Assembly (NCBI RefSeq): GCF_030867095.1
Contig: NC_081824.1
Location: 51,494,882-51,558,881, forward strand
Source: Alligator mississippiensis
Taxonomy: Eukaryota; Chordata; Crocodylia; Alligatoridae
Reading direction: 5' to 3'
Length of the DNA: 64,000 nucleotides
In this document: positions 1-12,900 of the stretch, piece by piece
Layout of the letters: the number at the start of each line of letters is the position of its first letter
Position numbering within the stretch: the first letter of the stretch is position 1
Notes under the pieces: generated by a model
Databases searched by the model: none
What the model saw: the letters and a program-made list of their open reading frames with translations, nothing else
What the model was told of the DNA's origin: nothing
Made by a program: the position numbers and the translations under genes

Positions 1-110
1 AGGTGTGTATGTGCCTAGGCTGGTTTGGATGTGTATGTGCCTGAGCTGGTGGCATGTGTGTGTATGCACCTAATTGATTTGTGTGTTTGTATATGTGCAA
101 TTGTGTCACA
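1..110. repeat. TG-rich minisatellite at the window edge
   Basis: About three degenerate copies of a roughly 27-base unit built around GTGTGTATGTGCCT(A/G)AGCTGGT are visible, decaying into plain TG-rich sequence. The array is cut by the left edge of the window, so its full length is unknown. Confidence 0.6.
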
Positions 111-2239
111 GCCTCTTGTCTGTCTAACAGCACAATATTGAGATCCTGAGAGTTGGCCTGATCCCACAGGGCAACAACACCAGTAGCACCATATTAGTAA
201 AATATCACTGAAGCCGGTCTTAAGACAGCTGTATAATCTCTTTTCCAGGTTTTGTGTATAAAATCTGTCATAATGCTCAAAAATAACAAATAATGTATCC
301 TCCCATTTGGACAGAGAAAAGGGAATTATGGTAACTAAGATACCGATTACAGCATATCCCTCTCTCTCACACCAGAGAGTCTTTTATTTACTAGAACAAA
401 CATTACAGAGATTATAACAATCTTTCAGCATTTACTTTTAGATTTTCTTTCTCACAGCCTCTTGAGAAATTAAGACATTTATTTTGACAAAACTGCTTTT
501 TCCAACAAGCTGTGACATTAGTACCCATTACATAGATCCTTAAATACTAGAACAAAAGCCTTTATTTTATAACTAAAGCCATAATTATCTATTGAGTAAG
601 CAGTCTTGTAGAGTGGGAGCATCTCCTGTGAGCTGATGAGTGTCCTTATCTCCTGGGAAGTTAATGGAAGTTGAATACAGTTAGTACCTCCCAGTCTCAG
701 CATTTTACAGGCCCAGGCCATACAAGTCTTTATATTCTTCTAAGTATCAGGGGAGCAGAGAAGCAAGATGGGGCCACAAGAAGATTGTGGATTTCTGTCT
801 AGGGATGTCCAAACCCACAGATAACCTTAACTTATTAGCATAAGTATACAGAAGTGAAAGATTAGGTATATCTCCCATGTGTTTTGCCATGCCACCTTTC
901 CTGCCAGTCCTGCCTAAAGCCCCCTCATACCTTCTGCTTCCTTCTCCTTAAACTGATTTAGTTTTTAGTAACAGGCTGGCACAGGAGCTGGCAGAGTTGA
1001 TTTTACCAGCAGAGATATCTCTTGTTCAGGGGGAACTTGGCCCTCTCTGGACTGCTTTATACTACTTGTGCAAATTGCTGTGTGGACATATATTGACTAA
1101 GTTTGATTGCATCATTTTTAAATAGATTTTGGTCACACTTTGTATTAGGTCACATTTGTGAAGAGCTAGTAACTGATTAATAGATGCAACAAATGTGTTC
1201 CAGACTTAAATAGCATGCTATAAAAGTGGTTATAAGAACAGCAGCAAAAATGATAAAGATATTTATAGGCCACCTGTTTGACTTAGTAAGTAAACTTTAA
1301 TAAGTAAACACTTATTAAAACATCTATAAATCACTTCTGAGCCATTATAAGCCATTTGAACTGTGGAAATAATATAAAGTATGACTGATTGTGGTTAAAC
1401 CAATGGAACTCCTGCTTGCAGAAGAGGCTTTAGGATTAATTTAATCTGCCTTTTGAGAGTAAGACCTTACATGGATAGTTTTGAAATGGGTTGTGGGAAA
1501 GAGCCTTAATTATGTCTTCTTCTTTCTGACTCTTCTGATCTTTCAACACTCATGGGGCAAACTTTATGTAGCCATTAAACAGTTATATGTATAGCTGTCT
1601 CAGCTTTATGAGTTGTTCCTTGTTTGGTTTGGCTTTTCATACATGAAATGTTTTTGTTCAGATATGCTTTACTCATATATACCAATCTGCCAAGAACTTG
1701 AAACTTAACTGATCTCTTTTCCTCTCCATCTGTTATTTAGTCTTTATATTTGGAGTTTATATTTTTAAAATTCAATAATGTTTCTTGTTATACAAGTGAC
1801 CAGATGAAGCATGTCTTGCATTTGAAAGCTTATCTAACTTCATTCCAACTACACAGTTGGTCCAATACAAGATATCACCCTAAGAACTTCTTCTCTCTTT
1901 CATAACTTTTGGACCATCGCAGCTACAACATCACTCTCACACTATCATTATTTCACAGAATCTATTACATACTGATTAGGCGAACTCCTATTATTATTTA
2001 ACTGCCCAGTTCTAAGTCAGTGCTGTGGAACACATCCTTTTAATTTTTGCCTCTTCACAGTCCCTGCTTACCCTCCAGAGCTGCCAACTCTGTGCCAGGA
2101 GCTGGGACAGGGGGCACAGCGTTTCCAGTTCTGACACTGATTGGCTCCCAGCTCCTGGGGGAGCTGAGCAGCACCAGAACTGGATGCAGAGAGCTCCCTG
2201 TTCCCAGTGGCCCCCTGCTGGCAAACTTGTTCCCAGTCA
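111..2239. other. Intergenic, AT-rich, no gene recognised
   Basis: Only short open frames without recognisable similarity occur on either strand. The composition is AT-rich with no CpG cluster. A moderately GC-rich patch near 2060-2230 is not assignable to a family. Confidence 0.5.
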
Positions 2240-2412
2240 GTGTCTAACCAGTGTTACTGCACAGTTAGTTTACTACTTGTATTTACAGGTAGTAGCTAAC
2301 TGTGCAACATATTCTTTTACTGCACAGTATGTGCACATGTGGAGACAGTGACACTTTACTGTGTAGTAGACTTATCTTCTGCGCAGTAAAGCATCTTGTG
2401 TAGACACACCCA
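2240..2412. repeat. Palindromic MITE-like repeat
   Basis: An inverted pair (about 2253-2276 and 2289-2307) reads GTTACTGCACAGTTAG-like in one arm and CTAACTGTGCAAC in the other, giving a strong hairpin with a short AT loop. It is followed by further ACTGCGCAGTAA and GTGTAGACACACCC motifs. The arrangement is that of a non-autonomous DNA transposon, but I cannot fix its ends or name the superfamily. Confidence 0.4.
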
Positions 2413-2577
2413 GCATGTAGGAATCATTCAGAATGTCAGATGCTTGAAAGAGACCCTATTTATTTGCAATAAAGTCTAACAACCTCTGCATAATAGAACA
2501 CAGGCTTCTGCAGCTCCCTTCCTCAGATTTCCTATTGACTCACTTAAAAGTAATATAGTGGGCTCTACTGGCTTTAA

Positions 2578-5215
2578 CAGATATGTAGGGCTAGAGGGGA
2601 CCCGAGCAGATCATCAAGTCTGACTCCCTGCCCTGGGCAGGAATGAATACTGGGCTTATATGACTCCCACTAAGTTAAGCTTGTATGACCCCAGTTAGGT
2701 AGTTATCTAGCTTCCTTTTAAAGACCCCTAAGGTAGGAACCAGCACTACTTCCCTTGGAAGCTGGTTTCAGATCCTGGCCACCCTGACTGTGAAGTAGTG
2801 TTTCCTGATGTCTAGCCTGAACCTACTCTCAATCAACTTGTGGCCATTATTCCTTGTTACTCTGGGAGGTGCTCGGGGGAAAAGGGTCTCACCCATTCCC
2901 CTCTGGTCCCCCCTGGTAAGTTTATAGACAGCCACTAGATCCCCTCTCAGCTTTATCTTGTGAAGGCTGAAGAGGTTCAGGTCCCTTAGCTTCTCCTCGT
3001 AGGGCCTGCCTTGCTGCCCCCCTGATCATGTGAGTGGTCCTCCCCTGGACTCTCTCGATGCTGGCCTCATCCCTCCTGAACTGGACACAGTACTCCAACT
3101 GCGGCCTGACCAGTGTCGCATAGAGGGGGAGGATCACCTCCTTGGCCCTGCTCGTGGTGCATCTGTGGATACATGACAAGGTGCGGTTAAGCCTTGCTGA
3201 CCGCGTCCTCCCATTGGCAGCCCATGTTCATTTTACAATTGATAAGAACTCCAAAATCTCTTTCTGTCACTGTGCTTTCAAGAAGGGAATTCCCCAGCCT
3301 ATAGGTATGCTGCTGGTTCTTCCTGCCCAAATGCAGTACTCTGCACTTGTCAGTATTGAATCCCATCTGTCACAGGGAGGAACAAAAGGGGGAACCCCGG
3401 GGTCAAGAACCCTCAGAGGGCAATGAAAGAAAAAGAAAAGAAAAAGGGGAAAACTTACCTGCAGCGGGACCCACAGCGAAGCTGGAACTTCAGGAGAGAC
3501 CCGCGTGGCTCATTAGCTGCGCCTTTATACAGTTGCAGCTGCCAGATGACGTCAGCCACAATCGCCGGCTGGTGGAAATAAAGCGGGTCGCCGGCAAGGA
3601 GGGAGGAGGCAGATCAATGCTGGCGAGAGCACCGGCAGGAGAGGCCTTCCCAGAGCTCCTGTGGAGACAAAAGGAGCTGGAAGCCACTTCTCCCAGTGGG
3701 GGAGGATGCTGCGGAGCACGCAGGGGGACAGATGCTGCTGGCTGCAGTGAAGGGAGCCGGGAACCGGAGGCGGCTCCATGAGACCAGGAACCTGGACAAA
3801 AGATCAGAAGGGAGCAGGAAGATCCCTACACCAATAACCACAGCAGGAGAGCAGAAGAGATCAGCACATCTCAAGACACCAGACCAGGTGGGACTGTTGA
3901 GGGCCCTGGGAGAGCCGACGAGGCGCACCAGGGGGGAGCCAGGAGACAAGAGCAGTGAGAGGGGCTGCGAAGGACGGCCCTCTGGGGCATCGAGGCATCC
4001 CAGCAGGTAGTGTGGGGAAAAATGCCCGCTGGAGGATCACCTCGGGTCCAGTGGAACCAAAGGCTGGGTGACAAGGGAGAAGGAGAGGGGAGTAACCTGC
4101 AGGCTACCATGGCCGCATATAGAGCCAAGCATAGGCCCCTAGTACATGAAGACGGGCATTGGTGATAGGGCCCAGGGAGCCAGGGAAAAGAGGCAGCTGG
4201 GCCCCTTAGAATGTTTCAGCAATTTTCATTTGTATTTTATGTTTCCCACTGTTGGAGGGGTTGTAGGATAGGGCTTATGGAGCCTGATTGTTGTTTAAGT
4301 CTCAAGGTGGTGAGTAGCCTTAGGGAAAGGAGGATGGCCTCGGGGCACAGGCAAGATATTGCGGGCTGGTAACACATAGGCTGAGAGGACCATCCTGGCA
4401 AACATAGTCAGGGGCTCAACAGTCGGTGATCTGGCCAGGAGAACATCTGTGACCCGTTAAGGCTGGGTGTAAGGATGAGGTAGAGGGGAGGTGAAGCCTT
4501 GCAGAAGACCGTCAGACAGACGTCCCACCGTTGAGAGACTCCCCTGTGGTCAGACCCTCCACTGAAGCAAGATTCAAAGTCGTGGCAGGAGAGATTGGGG
4601 AAGACTACATAGGAGGTAAATATCTACTCGACGGAACACCAGGGATGGACGGACGAACACCACCGAACATCCAGGCCAGAGTGGCATGTGACCGGATGTT
4701 TGAGGCCAGACGGGCACACCATCCTATTCACATTCGCCCACCCCTGTAACCTGTCCAGGTCCAGTTGTATCCTGTCCCTCCCTTCTAGCCCCAAATCTTG
4801 GTGTCATCAGCGAATTTGAGCAGGGTGCTTTTCACCCCCTTGTCCAAGTCTCTGATAAAGAAATTGAACAGTACGGGCCCAAGGACTGAGCCCTGGGGGA
4901 CCCCACTGTCCACCTCTCTCCAGGTTGAATATGACTCATCCACCACCACTCTCTGGGTCCGATCCCCTAGCCAATTTGCGATCCATCTGACTGTGTAGGC
5001 ATCAACTTTTTTATGAGAATGGGGTGGGAAACAGTGTCAAAGGCCTTCCTGAAGTTCAGAAAGACTACATCAACTGCAACACCTGTGTCCAATGATTTTG
5101 TGACCTGATCGTAGAAGGCTATCAGGTTGGTCTGACAGGACCTGCCCTTAATGAACCTATGCTGGTTGCCCTTGAGCATCCTTCCCCCTGCTGGTCCCTC
5201 CCAGATGTGCTCCTG
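2578..5215 (-). mobile_element. CR1 LINE, degraded, split by an LTR
   Basis: The plus strand reads as the reverse complement of a CR1 3' end: a GGGACC-type 3' motif near 2595, then the reverse-transcriptase C-terminus. A fragment at 2922-3179 contains LPLYATLVRPQLEYCVQF. The element resumes after the LTR near 4724 and reaches the RT core; 4967-5179 encodes [17 protein letters not shown], which holds the motif A aspartate. The copy is 5' truncated, frameshifted and inactive. CR1 elements encode an endonuclease plus reverse transcriptase and move by target-primed reverse transcription. Confidence 0.9.
3368..4718. mobile_element. Solo LTR (1351 bp) with perfect 5-bp target duplication
   Basis: The segment begins TGTCACAGGG and ends GGGCACA, the TG...CA ends of retroviral LTRs. 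It is flanked on both sides by CCATC (3363-3367 and 4719-4723). It splits a CR1 whose sequence is continuous across the gap once one CCATC is removed. A TATA-like TTTATAC near 3519 and an AATAAA at about 3577 suggest plus orientation, but they leave an unusually short U3, so the strand is left open. No internal retroviral sequence is present; it looks like a solo LTR left by recombination of an endogenous retrovirus-like element. Confidence 0.8.
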
Positions 5216-5589
5216 GCTTCATATCTGCAGATTAATTTCTGTCTGATGGGACATAACCACTGATTACAGAGAGTTAGAACCAGGCCACTTCACAACATGT
5301 AACTGTTGTACTGTAGCCAGAGATGAAAGGGCAATCTATTATTTTGTTTATTTGGGATTTTTTTACTTTCTAGTTTTATTAATTAAAATTATTGTGTCTA
5401 AAATGCAAAAGACGGTGTTTTCTGGGTCTGTAACATATATAGCACACATTAGCTGTTCAAACTTGTCATCTCCAACTTCAGATTCATTTATTTAACATGA
5501 TGCTGAAGTTATAATCAAATGGTTACACCAGAAAGTGAATGGATAAAATGGGCAACTGTGCCTTAGATTTTTAGAATAATAATATTTTA
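5216..5589. other. AT-rich spacer, nothing recognised
   Basis: No repeat boundary, coding frame or RNA gene is visible between the CR1 5' truncation point and the next GC-rich block. Confidence 0.5.
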
Positions 5590-6315
5590 GATTCTACTCT
5601 GCACCCATCCGGTCTTGTATAGGTGCTCTCTAGCAACCTTAGAGCGCATGCTCGGCTCCAGTTGCGGGGTGTGTCCCAGGGACTTGTGCGTTGGGTCGCG
5701 TTCACCCCTGAGGGAGGCCCCAACACTTGTCTGCCACGACTTGATCTTCCTTTCTTCAGTGGTGGGGCTCTGCCTCACGGAACCTCACAGACCAGATGCT
5801 GCCCTTTGCGGGCATTTTTGGGTCTCCACCTCCCCTTCACCCTAGCCATATGCCAGCCCTCAGGACAACCAGATGATGGACTGTCAGCCTGTCCTCTTGG
5901 TGTTCACTCCTGCTTTCATCCCTTCTTGCCTGTCCCTCAATGCCTCTTTACCCCGTGTGACTATGGGGTGCAGGACCATCCTCACCTCAGAGTCTGCTCT
6001 CCCCTTTGAGGTGTTGCAATCCACTGCATTGATTCAGCTCTTCCTCTTGACCCGGGAGGGGCTCTCTGTATGCCCTTCAAAATGAAAAAAATGAAAAAAA
6101 GAAAAGAAAAGAGGAGAAAAGAACAGTTGGGGTACAGGCCTCAGCCCACCCCACTCATGGATCTGGCATCTGTGGTCCTCAGGATCCCTTGACACCATCC
6201 TCTTTGACCCAGCTGCCCTGCCGAGCTGGGTGGGTATTCCTTTTAGGGGAGCCGGGACCCTTCCTGTGGGTCCCCGCCTGGCTCTCTGCCGAGCTGACAA
6301 CCCTGGCATTGCACA
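5590..6315. repeat. Unclassified GC-rich block
   Basis: A sharply bounded block richer in C and G than its AT-rich flanks. Overlapping open frames on both strands (for example 5623-6009 and 6034-6309) have no recognisable domain and look like chance frames. A purine run of AAATG and AAAAG units lies at 6080-6120. The abrupt edges suggest an inserted repeat, possibly LTR or hAT derived, but I see no convincing terminal repeats. Confidence 0.3.
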
Positions 6316-6899
6316 GTTAAATCTATCTTAGATTATCAAAATGAAAAGATGTATAGAAGTATAACTTTTTACATTTATGCTCTTATTTCTTTGAGTCTGG
6401 ATAATGAAGGGTGCAGACAGAAGTGCAGCTCCCCACTGTAACTGAAAAAGCTTTGCAGGAAGTAGTGGTAAACTATTGGTCACATATCAGATAAGCACTG
6501 TTAACAGGAAAATTAACACTACCAGCAATCAGCCTTTTTTGGCTGATTTAATGTAACCGATAAATGTCATGTGCATGCACGCAGCTGCTTCAGGCACGTG
6601 GCCAAAAATACAGCCTGGAAGCTTGGAGAGTGGCATCCTGTTGGTAAGTCTGTGGGAGGGAAGGGGTGTCTGTGTGTGTCGGGGGGGTAGATTGAGGCCC
6701 CCATGGTGAAGGAGGGAGTGGGGTGGGGGCAGGGCAGGGAAAGCGGCAGGCGCTGTCTAGTCAGGGCAGTGAATGCAATCCCGGGGCTGGGAGTGGGACA
6801 GAATAGCGGATGACTCAGGTATCGGTCAATAAATTTTTATCAGTGTATCCCTAGCAGGAAGTGTTCCCCTGGAGCAAACAGAAGTTCATGTTGGCTCTA

Positions 6900-7270
6900 G
6901 GGGGTGGAATCTAGCCACTGGCTGCCAGACTTCAGCCAGTTTCCCCTAGCAATGGCCCCTCCTTATGGCCCGCCTGAGCTGTTTTCAGAATGGGAGGGGG
7001 CGAAAGGGAGCAGAGGGAGCTCATTTTAGGGGTTTCCCAGCCAGCACTGGAAGGTGGGTTGGGTGAATTAGAGCCCCCTACCTCAGGGAGTTCCAATACA
7101 CCTGCCCCACTGTTCGGTGTGAGGCTGAAAAGACTCCAGACTGAACTTCCTTTGCACCCTTTTCCTCCTCCCATTTTGAAAACAGTTTGGAGACTGAGAG
7201 GCGCAGACAGAAGTTACAGAAGCTGCTCTGTTTTGAAACATCTTAGTCTTAAACCCATGCAATGAGGGTT
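6900..7270. repeat. Palindromic non-autonomous element (MITE-like)
   Basis: Two inverted arms of about 30 bases, 6979-7008 (CTGTTTTCAGAATGGGAGG...) and 7157-7185 (its complement with a few changes), enclose a 150-base centre. Each strand therefore gives a near-equivalent short frame starting MGGG and ending PPPILKT, which shows the symmetry and argues against coding. The outer ends are not resolved. Confidence 0.45.
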
Positions 7271-9500
7271 CAGATTTTCACTGGTGATGACCATTTTTGC
7301 AGCAGTCTGCAGTCATGCAGTTGTGTTTGGTCATAGCTATAGACTGGTTTCTGTGGCCAAATCATGTGAAAATTGTCACTTCTGTTTGCACCTGAAATCA
7401 ATTAGGATGTTCTGTTTACAGACAGACTTCTAATTTCAGTTTTTAATGCTAAAACTTCAGGGGAATATTTATTTGTTTAAAAATAATTATTTCCCTTAGC
7501 ATGTTAAAAACAAAGAAAAATAAAGATTTCTACTCTGACAAACTTCCAAGTCTGAGTCAAGTTTCAGTTAGAAATGTCACTTTAAAGTTATTAAGCATTT
7601 TGCCTTAAAATACTATAAAGGCTGCAGGTCAGAACTTTAATGTTCAGTGTTCTGATGAACTGGACCTTGTGATTTAACTTATCAAGTAAAGCAACACTGA
7701 ATAGGGACCTAATTCAAGAGTTACTGAGCTCCTGTGACTCCCCGTAACTGCAACAGGAGATGAGCATACTTATTCCCTCATGGAATCAGTCACAAGTATT
7801 CTAATTAGTGGTAAGAGAACTGAATAAACCTGAAGCATAACTGACCGTAAGAGCCCACTTCCTTCTTAAATGGTACACAGTTCTGGACATATTTCTATTT
7901 TGTGTTTACGTGGTGCATTATATGAGGAGGGTCATAGCCGTGACTAGGGGGGCTAGACATCATCAATAATATAGGTAAATAAATAATAAGCAACTTTTAC
8001 TGCTTCATGTACACAAATTCAGTTTTATTAAAAAGTACACTTAGTTTTGTTCGCAACTGAAAATGAATCCAGAATACATAGAGTCTACTCAGATAGTTGA
8101 ACAATTTAAAATTACTCAGCTAGACTGAACCCTGTGTATAAGACATAGCTGGATTCTGGAAGTTATTCATTCTCCAATTACCATAACACTCATTTTTTTT
8201 CCAATGGAATTCCTCCTGCCAATAAATCTTTCAGCTTCCCATAATGTGCTGTCAGACTGAAGTCAAGTCACTGTAGATACAGAAACTAGATCCATGCTCA
8301 CACCCATGAAAAGAAGACAAGATAGGGAATTTGGAGCTAGCTAATACTAGAAGGAAAACAATTGAAAATAGGTCAGTTCTAAAATTTCAATTCTTTATGC
8401 AAAAGATGGTAGAAATAAAGCTTTCTATATCTTTGCTTAAAAGCATGAATCTGTAATTTCTGCACATTTAACTTACAAGCAGAAAAGGAAAGTGATTATT
8501 TCAAAAGAGACTACTCTCAGAATAAAGCAGTAAGACAACATAATTTGAGCTTTAGATACTAAAGGTGATTTACAGGAGGAGGACCCTAAATTCTTCAATA
8601 TTTCAGGTGCAAGAAAATAGTGCTCCAGTGCTTCAGCTCAAATTTTACAGTTATGTAAGTAGAGTTTGAATTTAAAGATTTTGATTTACAAAAGATCTTG
8701 CTGAGAATTTCACATATATCCAATGTAATAGAAAATGTATCTGGTACTGGTATATAATACAGAAAAGCAAAATAAAATTTTACCCATTCCCTAACTCTGC
8801 ACATCACAAAATAATTATAAAATTGGAATTTTTTTCTTCATTTAGTCCAAAATAATTATAAAATTGGAATTTTTTTCTTCATTTAGTCCACTCTCAGCCA
8901 ATTACAAATATTTTATTTTCATACTGCTATTGAAAGAGATCTGTTTCCAAACTTTTGTGATTGAGCTAATTTCATATTTCTAGGTGGGCTGGAGAGGAGC
9001 CAGATAATGTCCATTCTTGCCTTTTAATAATGTCTTAAAATAAAAACACTTATTTCACTTTTCTAAAATGTCATTTCTAATAAAATTATATAAATATTTC
9101 AGTGATGTGAATTTTACAGCACTGTAGGCAACAATTACAGCATACAGTACTGATTCTGGGTATGACCTAAAAACTGCACTGTACTGGGGCTTGGGGTCAC
9201 TGTGTTGGGACTGTTCATGGTAGAGCAGCCCCTAGAAAGTGCCACCAGGGCCAAACCTCAGGGAAGGGCAAGTCTGTGGTGTCCTAAAACCACAGTACCA
9301 CTGCCTTGCAGGTTACCCCTTGGCAGTGAAAGACTAGGGGACCTGACCCTGAAATAAAAGTAAGGGCAGGGCTAGATAGTTGACCAGAGTGGACAGCTAC
9401 ACCTGGTTCCCTCTGGAATGTCCTCTGTGGTGGCTCAGGTGGCCGAGCAGATATGTTCATTTCCCTTGCTGTAAAGACAGATGGCAAGAGCTCTGTTAAC
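7271..9500. other. AT-rich intergenic stretch without genes
   Basis: I see no coding region, RNA gene or assignable transposon here, apart from the 41-base duplication listed separately. Confidence 0.5.
8808..8889. repeat. Perfect tandem duplication, 2 x 41 bp
   Basis: Positions 8808-8848 and 8849-8889 are identical 41-base units starting AAAATAATTATAAAATTGG and ending CATTTAGTCC. The absence of any mismatch in otherwise drifting AT-rich DNA implies a recent event, or an assembly artefact. Confidence 0.9.
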
Positions 9501-9959
9501 ATTGTAGGGCATCAGTTCAGGTGCTGCAAGACCTGATGGCCATCCACTGCATCCAGACATCTCAACTCTGTCTTACCACTGGATTCAGACAGGCCTGGAC
9601 AAGACAGTGAAGGTGACTGTGCGACTTTCTCTCACTTAAACTCACGCAAGTCATGACATTGCTGTAGACACAGACACACTCAAGTCCTTTGGTGATGGGT
9701 GAGCAGCAAAGCAACAGGTGTGGATACCCTGGGAGCTGGAGCTGTAGACCTGCACACAGGTGGCTCAGGGCATAGGGTTGCTTTTCACTGGACCAAAGCA
9801 GCAGTGGAATTCGGCAGCCCCCTGGGTGACTGAACAGTCCTATTTAGGATCACACCACTCATCTCTATAGCATGAGCAAGGTCTAGAAAAGGTGCCCTAA
9901 ACATTGTTTGCTTCACCTTAACCCTGGTCAGCTGATGGGGATCCTGCTATAGAGGTTGA

Positions 9960-12900
9960 AAACCACACAAAAAGACAAAGGTGGCACCACTCACTATCGG
10001 TGCTTGGAATGTTTGCATGAAAATGGACTACATAACACCAGATAGAGCTATTGTTCTCTCTGGTCTTGTTGGTAGAGAACTGGCCAGATTCAACATTCAG
10101 ATAGTGGCCCTGAGTGAAACTCGCCTAGCTGAAGAAGGACAACTAACTGAAAAAAGAGCTGGCTACACCTTCTCCTGAAGTCGCTATAGTAAAGAATGAT
10201 GTGAAACTGTTGTTGGGTTTGCCATCAAGACACAGCTAACCAGCAAGCTTACAAATCTCCCACAGGGAGTGAATGACAGACTCATACCAATGAAACTCCC
10301 ACTGTCTGGACAAATATGTACAACTATCATTAATGCCTATGCACCCACTATGACCAACCCAGATGAGATTAAGGACAAATTTTATGAAGATCTGGAGTCT
10401 CTGATCACAGAAGTGCCAAAGGCAGACAAGCTTATCATCCTTGGTGATTTTAATGCTAGAGCTGGCACAGATCACTAGGGATGGCCAGGTGTCAATTGAA
10501 AAAAATAGCCTTGGGAAATACAACAGCAAAGCATTCCTCCTGCTAAGGAAATGCATAAAATATGACTTCCTCATCACCAGCACAGTCTTCTACCTGCCAA
10601 ACCTCAACAAGAAGTCTTGGATGCACCCATGCCCCAAGCACTGGCATCTCATTGATTATGTCATCATCAGGAGAAGAGACAGACAGGATGCCAGAGTTAC
10701 AAAGGCCATGAGAAGTGCAGAATGCTGGACTGACCACATAGTCTCCAAGCTGGACACATCCTAGTGGATGACCACAAGGCAAAAAAGCACCCCAAAAGCT
10801 CAATGTCTCCAAACTGAAACAGAAGAATGTGAAACATGCCTTTACTGAAGAACTGCACAGCCAACTAGTAACAATTGATGTAATCTCCAATAACACCGAG
10901 AAACATTGGGCATCCTTTAAACACTTTGTAAACATCAAGATTGATTTGATTTAATTTAAATGATACTGACTGTGGCAGGGGCAATGGAACTGCTGAGCTG
11001 CGGGGACCTGGTGGCAATGGCGAAAGCCCCATACCAAGGCTTGCTGGTGGCATCGCAGCACACTAAGCCATGGAAGCATGGTGGCAGCAGGATCACTGCA
11101 CCATAAGCATCGCTGGTGACCCCGCAACACATAGAGCTGCAGGAATGGGGTGGCAAGGATGGGACTGCCATGTCACAAACCCAGTTGATGGCAATCCAGC
11201 CCGCCGAGAACCCCAAGCATGGCAGTGGCAGTGGGTTTGCTGAGCCATGAATCTTATTGGCAGCGTCCCAGGCCACAGGCAACAGGAGCCCGGAGATGGG
11301 GTGAAGAAAAAAAGCCAGTGCTGCTGTGGATGTGCTTTGTAAGTATGTGCTGGTGCCAATTCGCCAGCAGGGGCAGCAGGGTAGAGATAAAAGCCTGGCA
11401 CTATGAACCAACAGGGGGACCAGAAGGAAGTCCCAGGCCAAAGGAAGGCCAAGGGAAGGCTGCGGTGGGAGTGGAGATCACCAGAGAGATGGCTGATGGC
11501 AGCCTCCCAGTGAGGAGCTGCTCCCACAAAGTGACTCGGAGCAGTCAGCCTACTTACCTCAGGAAGAGACCTGGAAGACCAGCTGTGGAGAGGGCAGAGG
11601 GGACAGAGGTGGACCTATAAGTCAAGATGAGAATGACGACTGGTAACAATACTGCGTCTGTGCAACACCAGAGTAACAATGGGTTGATACTAGGTGGAGT
11701 GTAGGGGAGGTAGATCTCCAATACCCTCACGCTAACAAGTCACCCTACCACAACACCACTGAGCAGGGAGTAACAATCCTCAAGATTAAAATTCCATCAA
11801 AGATGTGGTAGGTGAGAAGCATCAGTGGTTTAGGTAACTGGTGCCAGGGGCAAACTGTCAGCCCACAGGGCTGCTGTTAGCTCTGGGTGGTGGGAAAAGC
11901 TTAAGCAGGGAACTCAGAACGGACAAGGCAGGTTACATAGGGAGACTACTGAATGAGAAACATCAGCCCCATAAGGTCTGCTTAGAAGACAGAACTTCAA
12001 CATCTAAGAAGGCAGCCTTTGATAACATCAAGAAGATTATCCAATGCAAACTCAGAGATGCAAAACTCATGGCTGAGCAATAAGGCAGATGAGATTCAGT
12101 CCTACGCAGACAGGAATGATATGAAGAACTTCTGAGATGCTCTGAGGATTATCTACAGGCCATGGTCATCAGAACATCTCCAATACTGAGTGATGATAGC
12201 ACTAGACTGCTCATCAATAAAGGGAAGATACTGAAGAGATGGGCAGAACACTTCAACAGCATCTTCAATCAACATGCTTACAGATGCCTTTCATGACTGT
12301 GACACTGAGATTGACATCAGTTACTGGACTGATGGAAAACTCTTCAATTTAAGGATGCTACAGGTGAAGACAAAGTTACAGGAAGTGACTGTTCATGATC
12401 TTCTGTTTGCTGATGACTGTTCCCTGAATGCCAAATCTGATTCTGACATTCAATGGAGTATGGATCACTTCTCTTCAGCTTGTGACAACTTTGGTTTCAT
12501 AATCAACACTAAGAAAACAGAAGTGATGCACCAGCCTGCACCAGGAAAACCTTACATAGAACCTACTACCATAGTGAATGGCCAAACCCTCCAGGAAGTG
12601 GACAAGTTCACCTATCTCAGCAGTGCACTGTCACATGCAGTTTGTATCAAAGATGAAACCAATGCCAGAATTGCTAAAGCAAGCATGGCCTCTGGCAGAC
12701 TATGTCCAAATGTGTGGGAATGCAGAGGCATCAGTCAACAAACAAAACTGAAGGTTTACAAAGCCATTATGTTGCCAATCCTGATGTATGCATGTGAAAC
12801 CTAGATGGGGTACAGATGCCATGCTATAAAGCTGAACCACTTTCACATAGGCTGAGGAAACTGGTGAGGACAGGATGGCAAGACAAGGTCCTAGATACTA

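Noticed and set aside
11841..12083. 80-codon frame as a separate gene
   Set aside because: Its C-terminal half (RLLNEKHQPHK...KKAAFDNIKK) belongs to the LINE coding region and the N-terminal half to the insertion.
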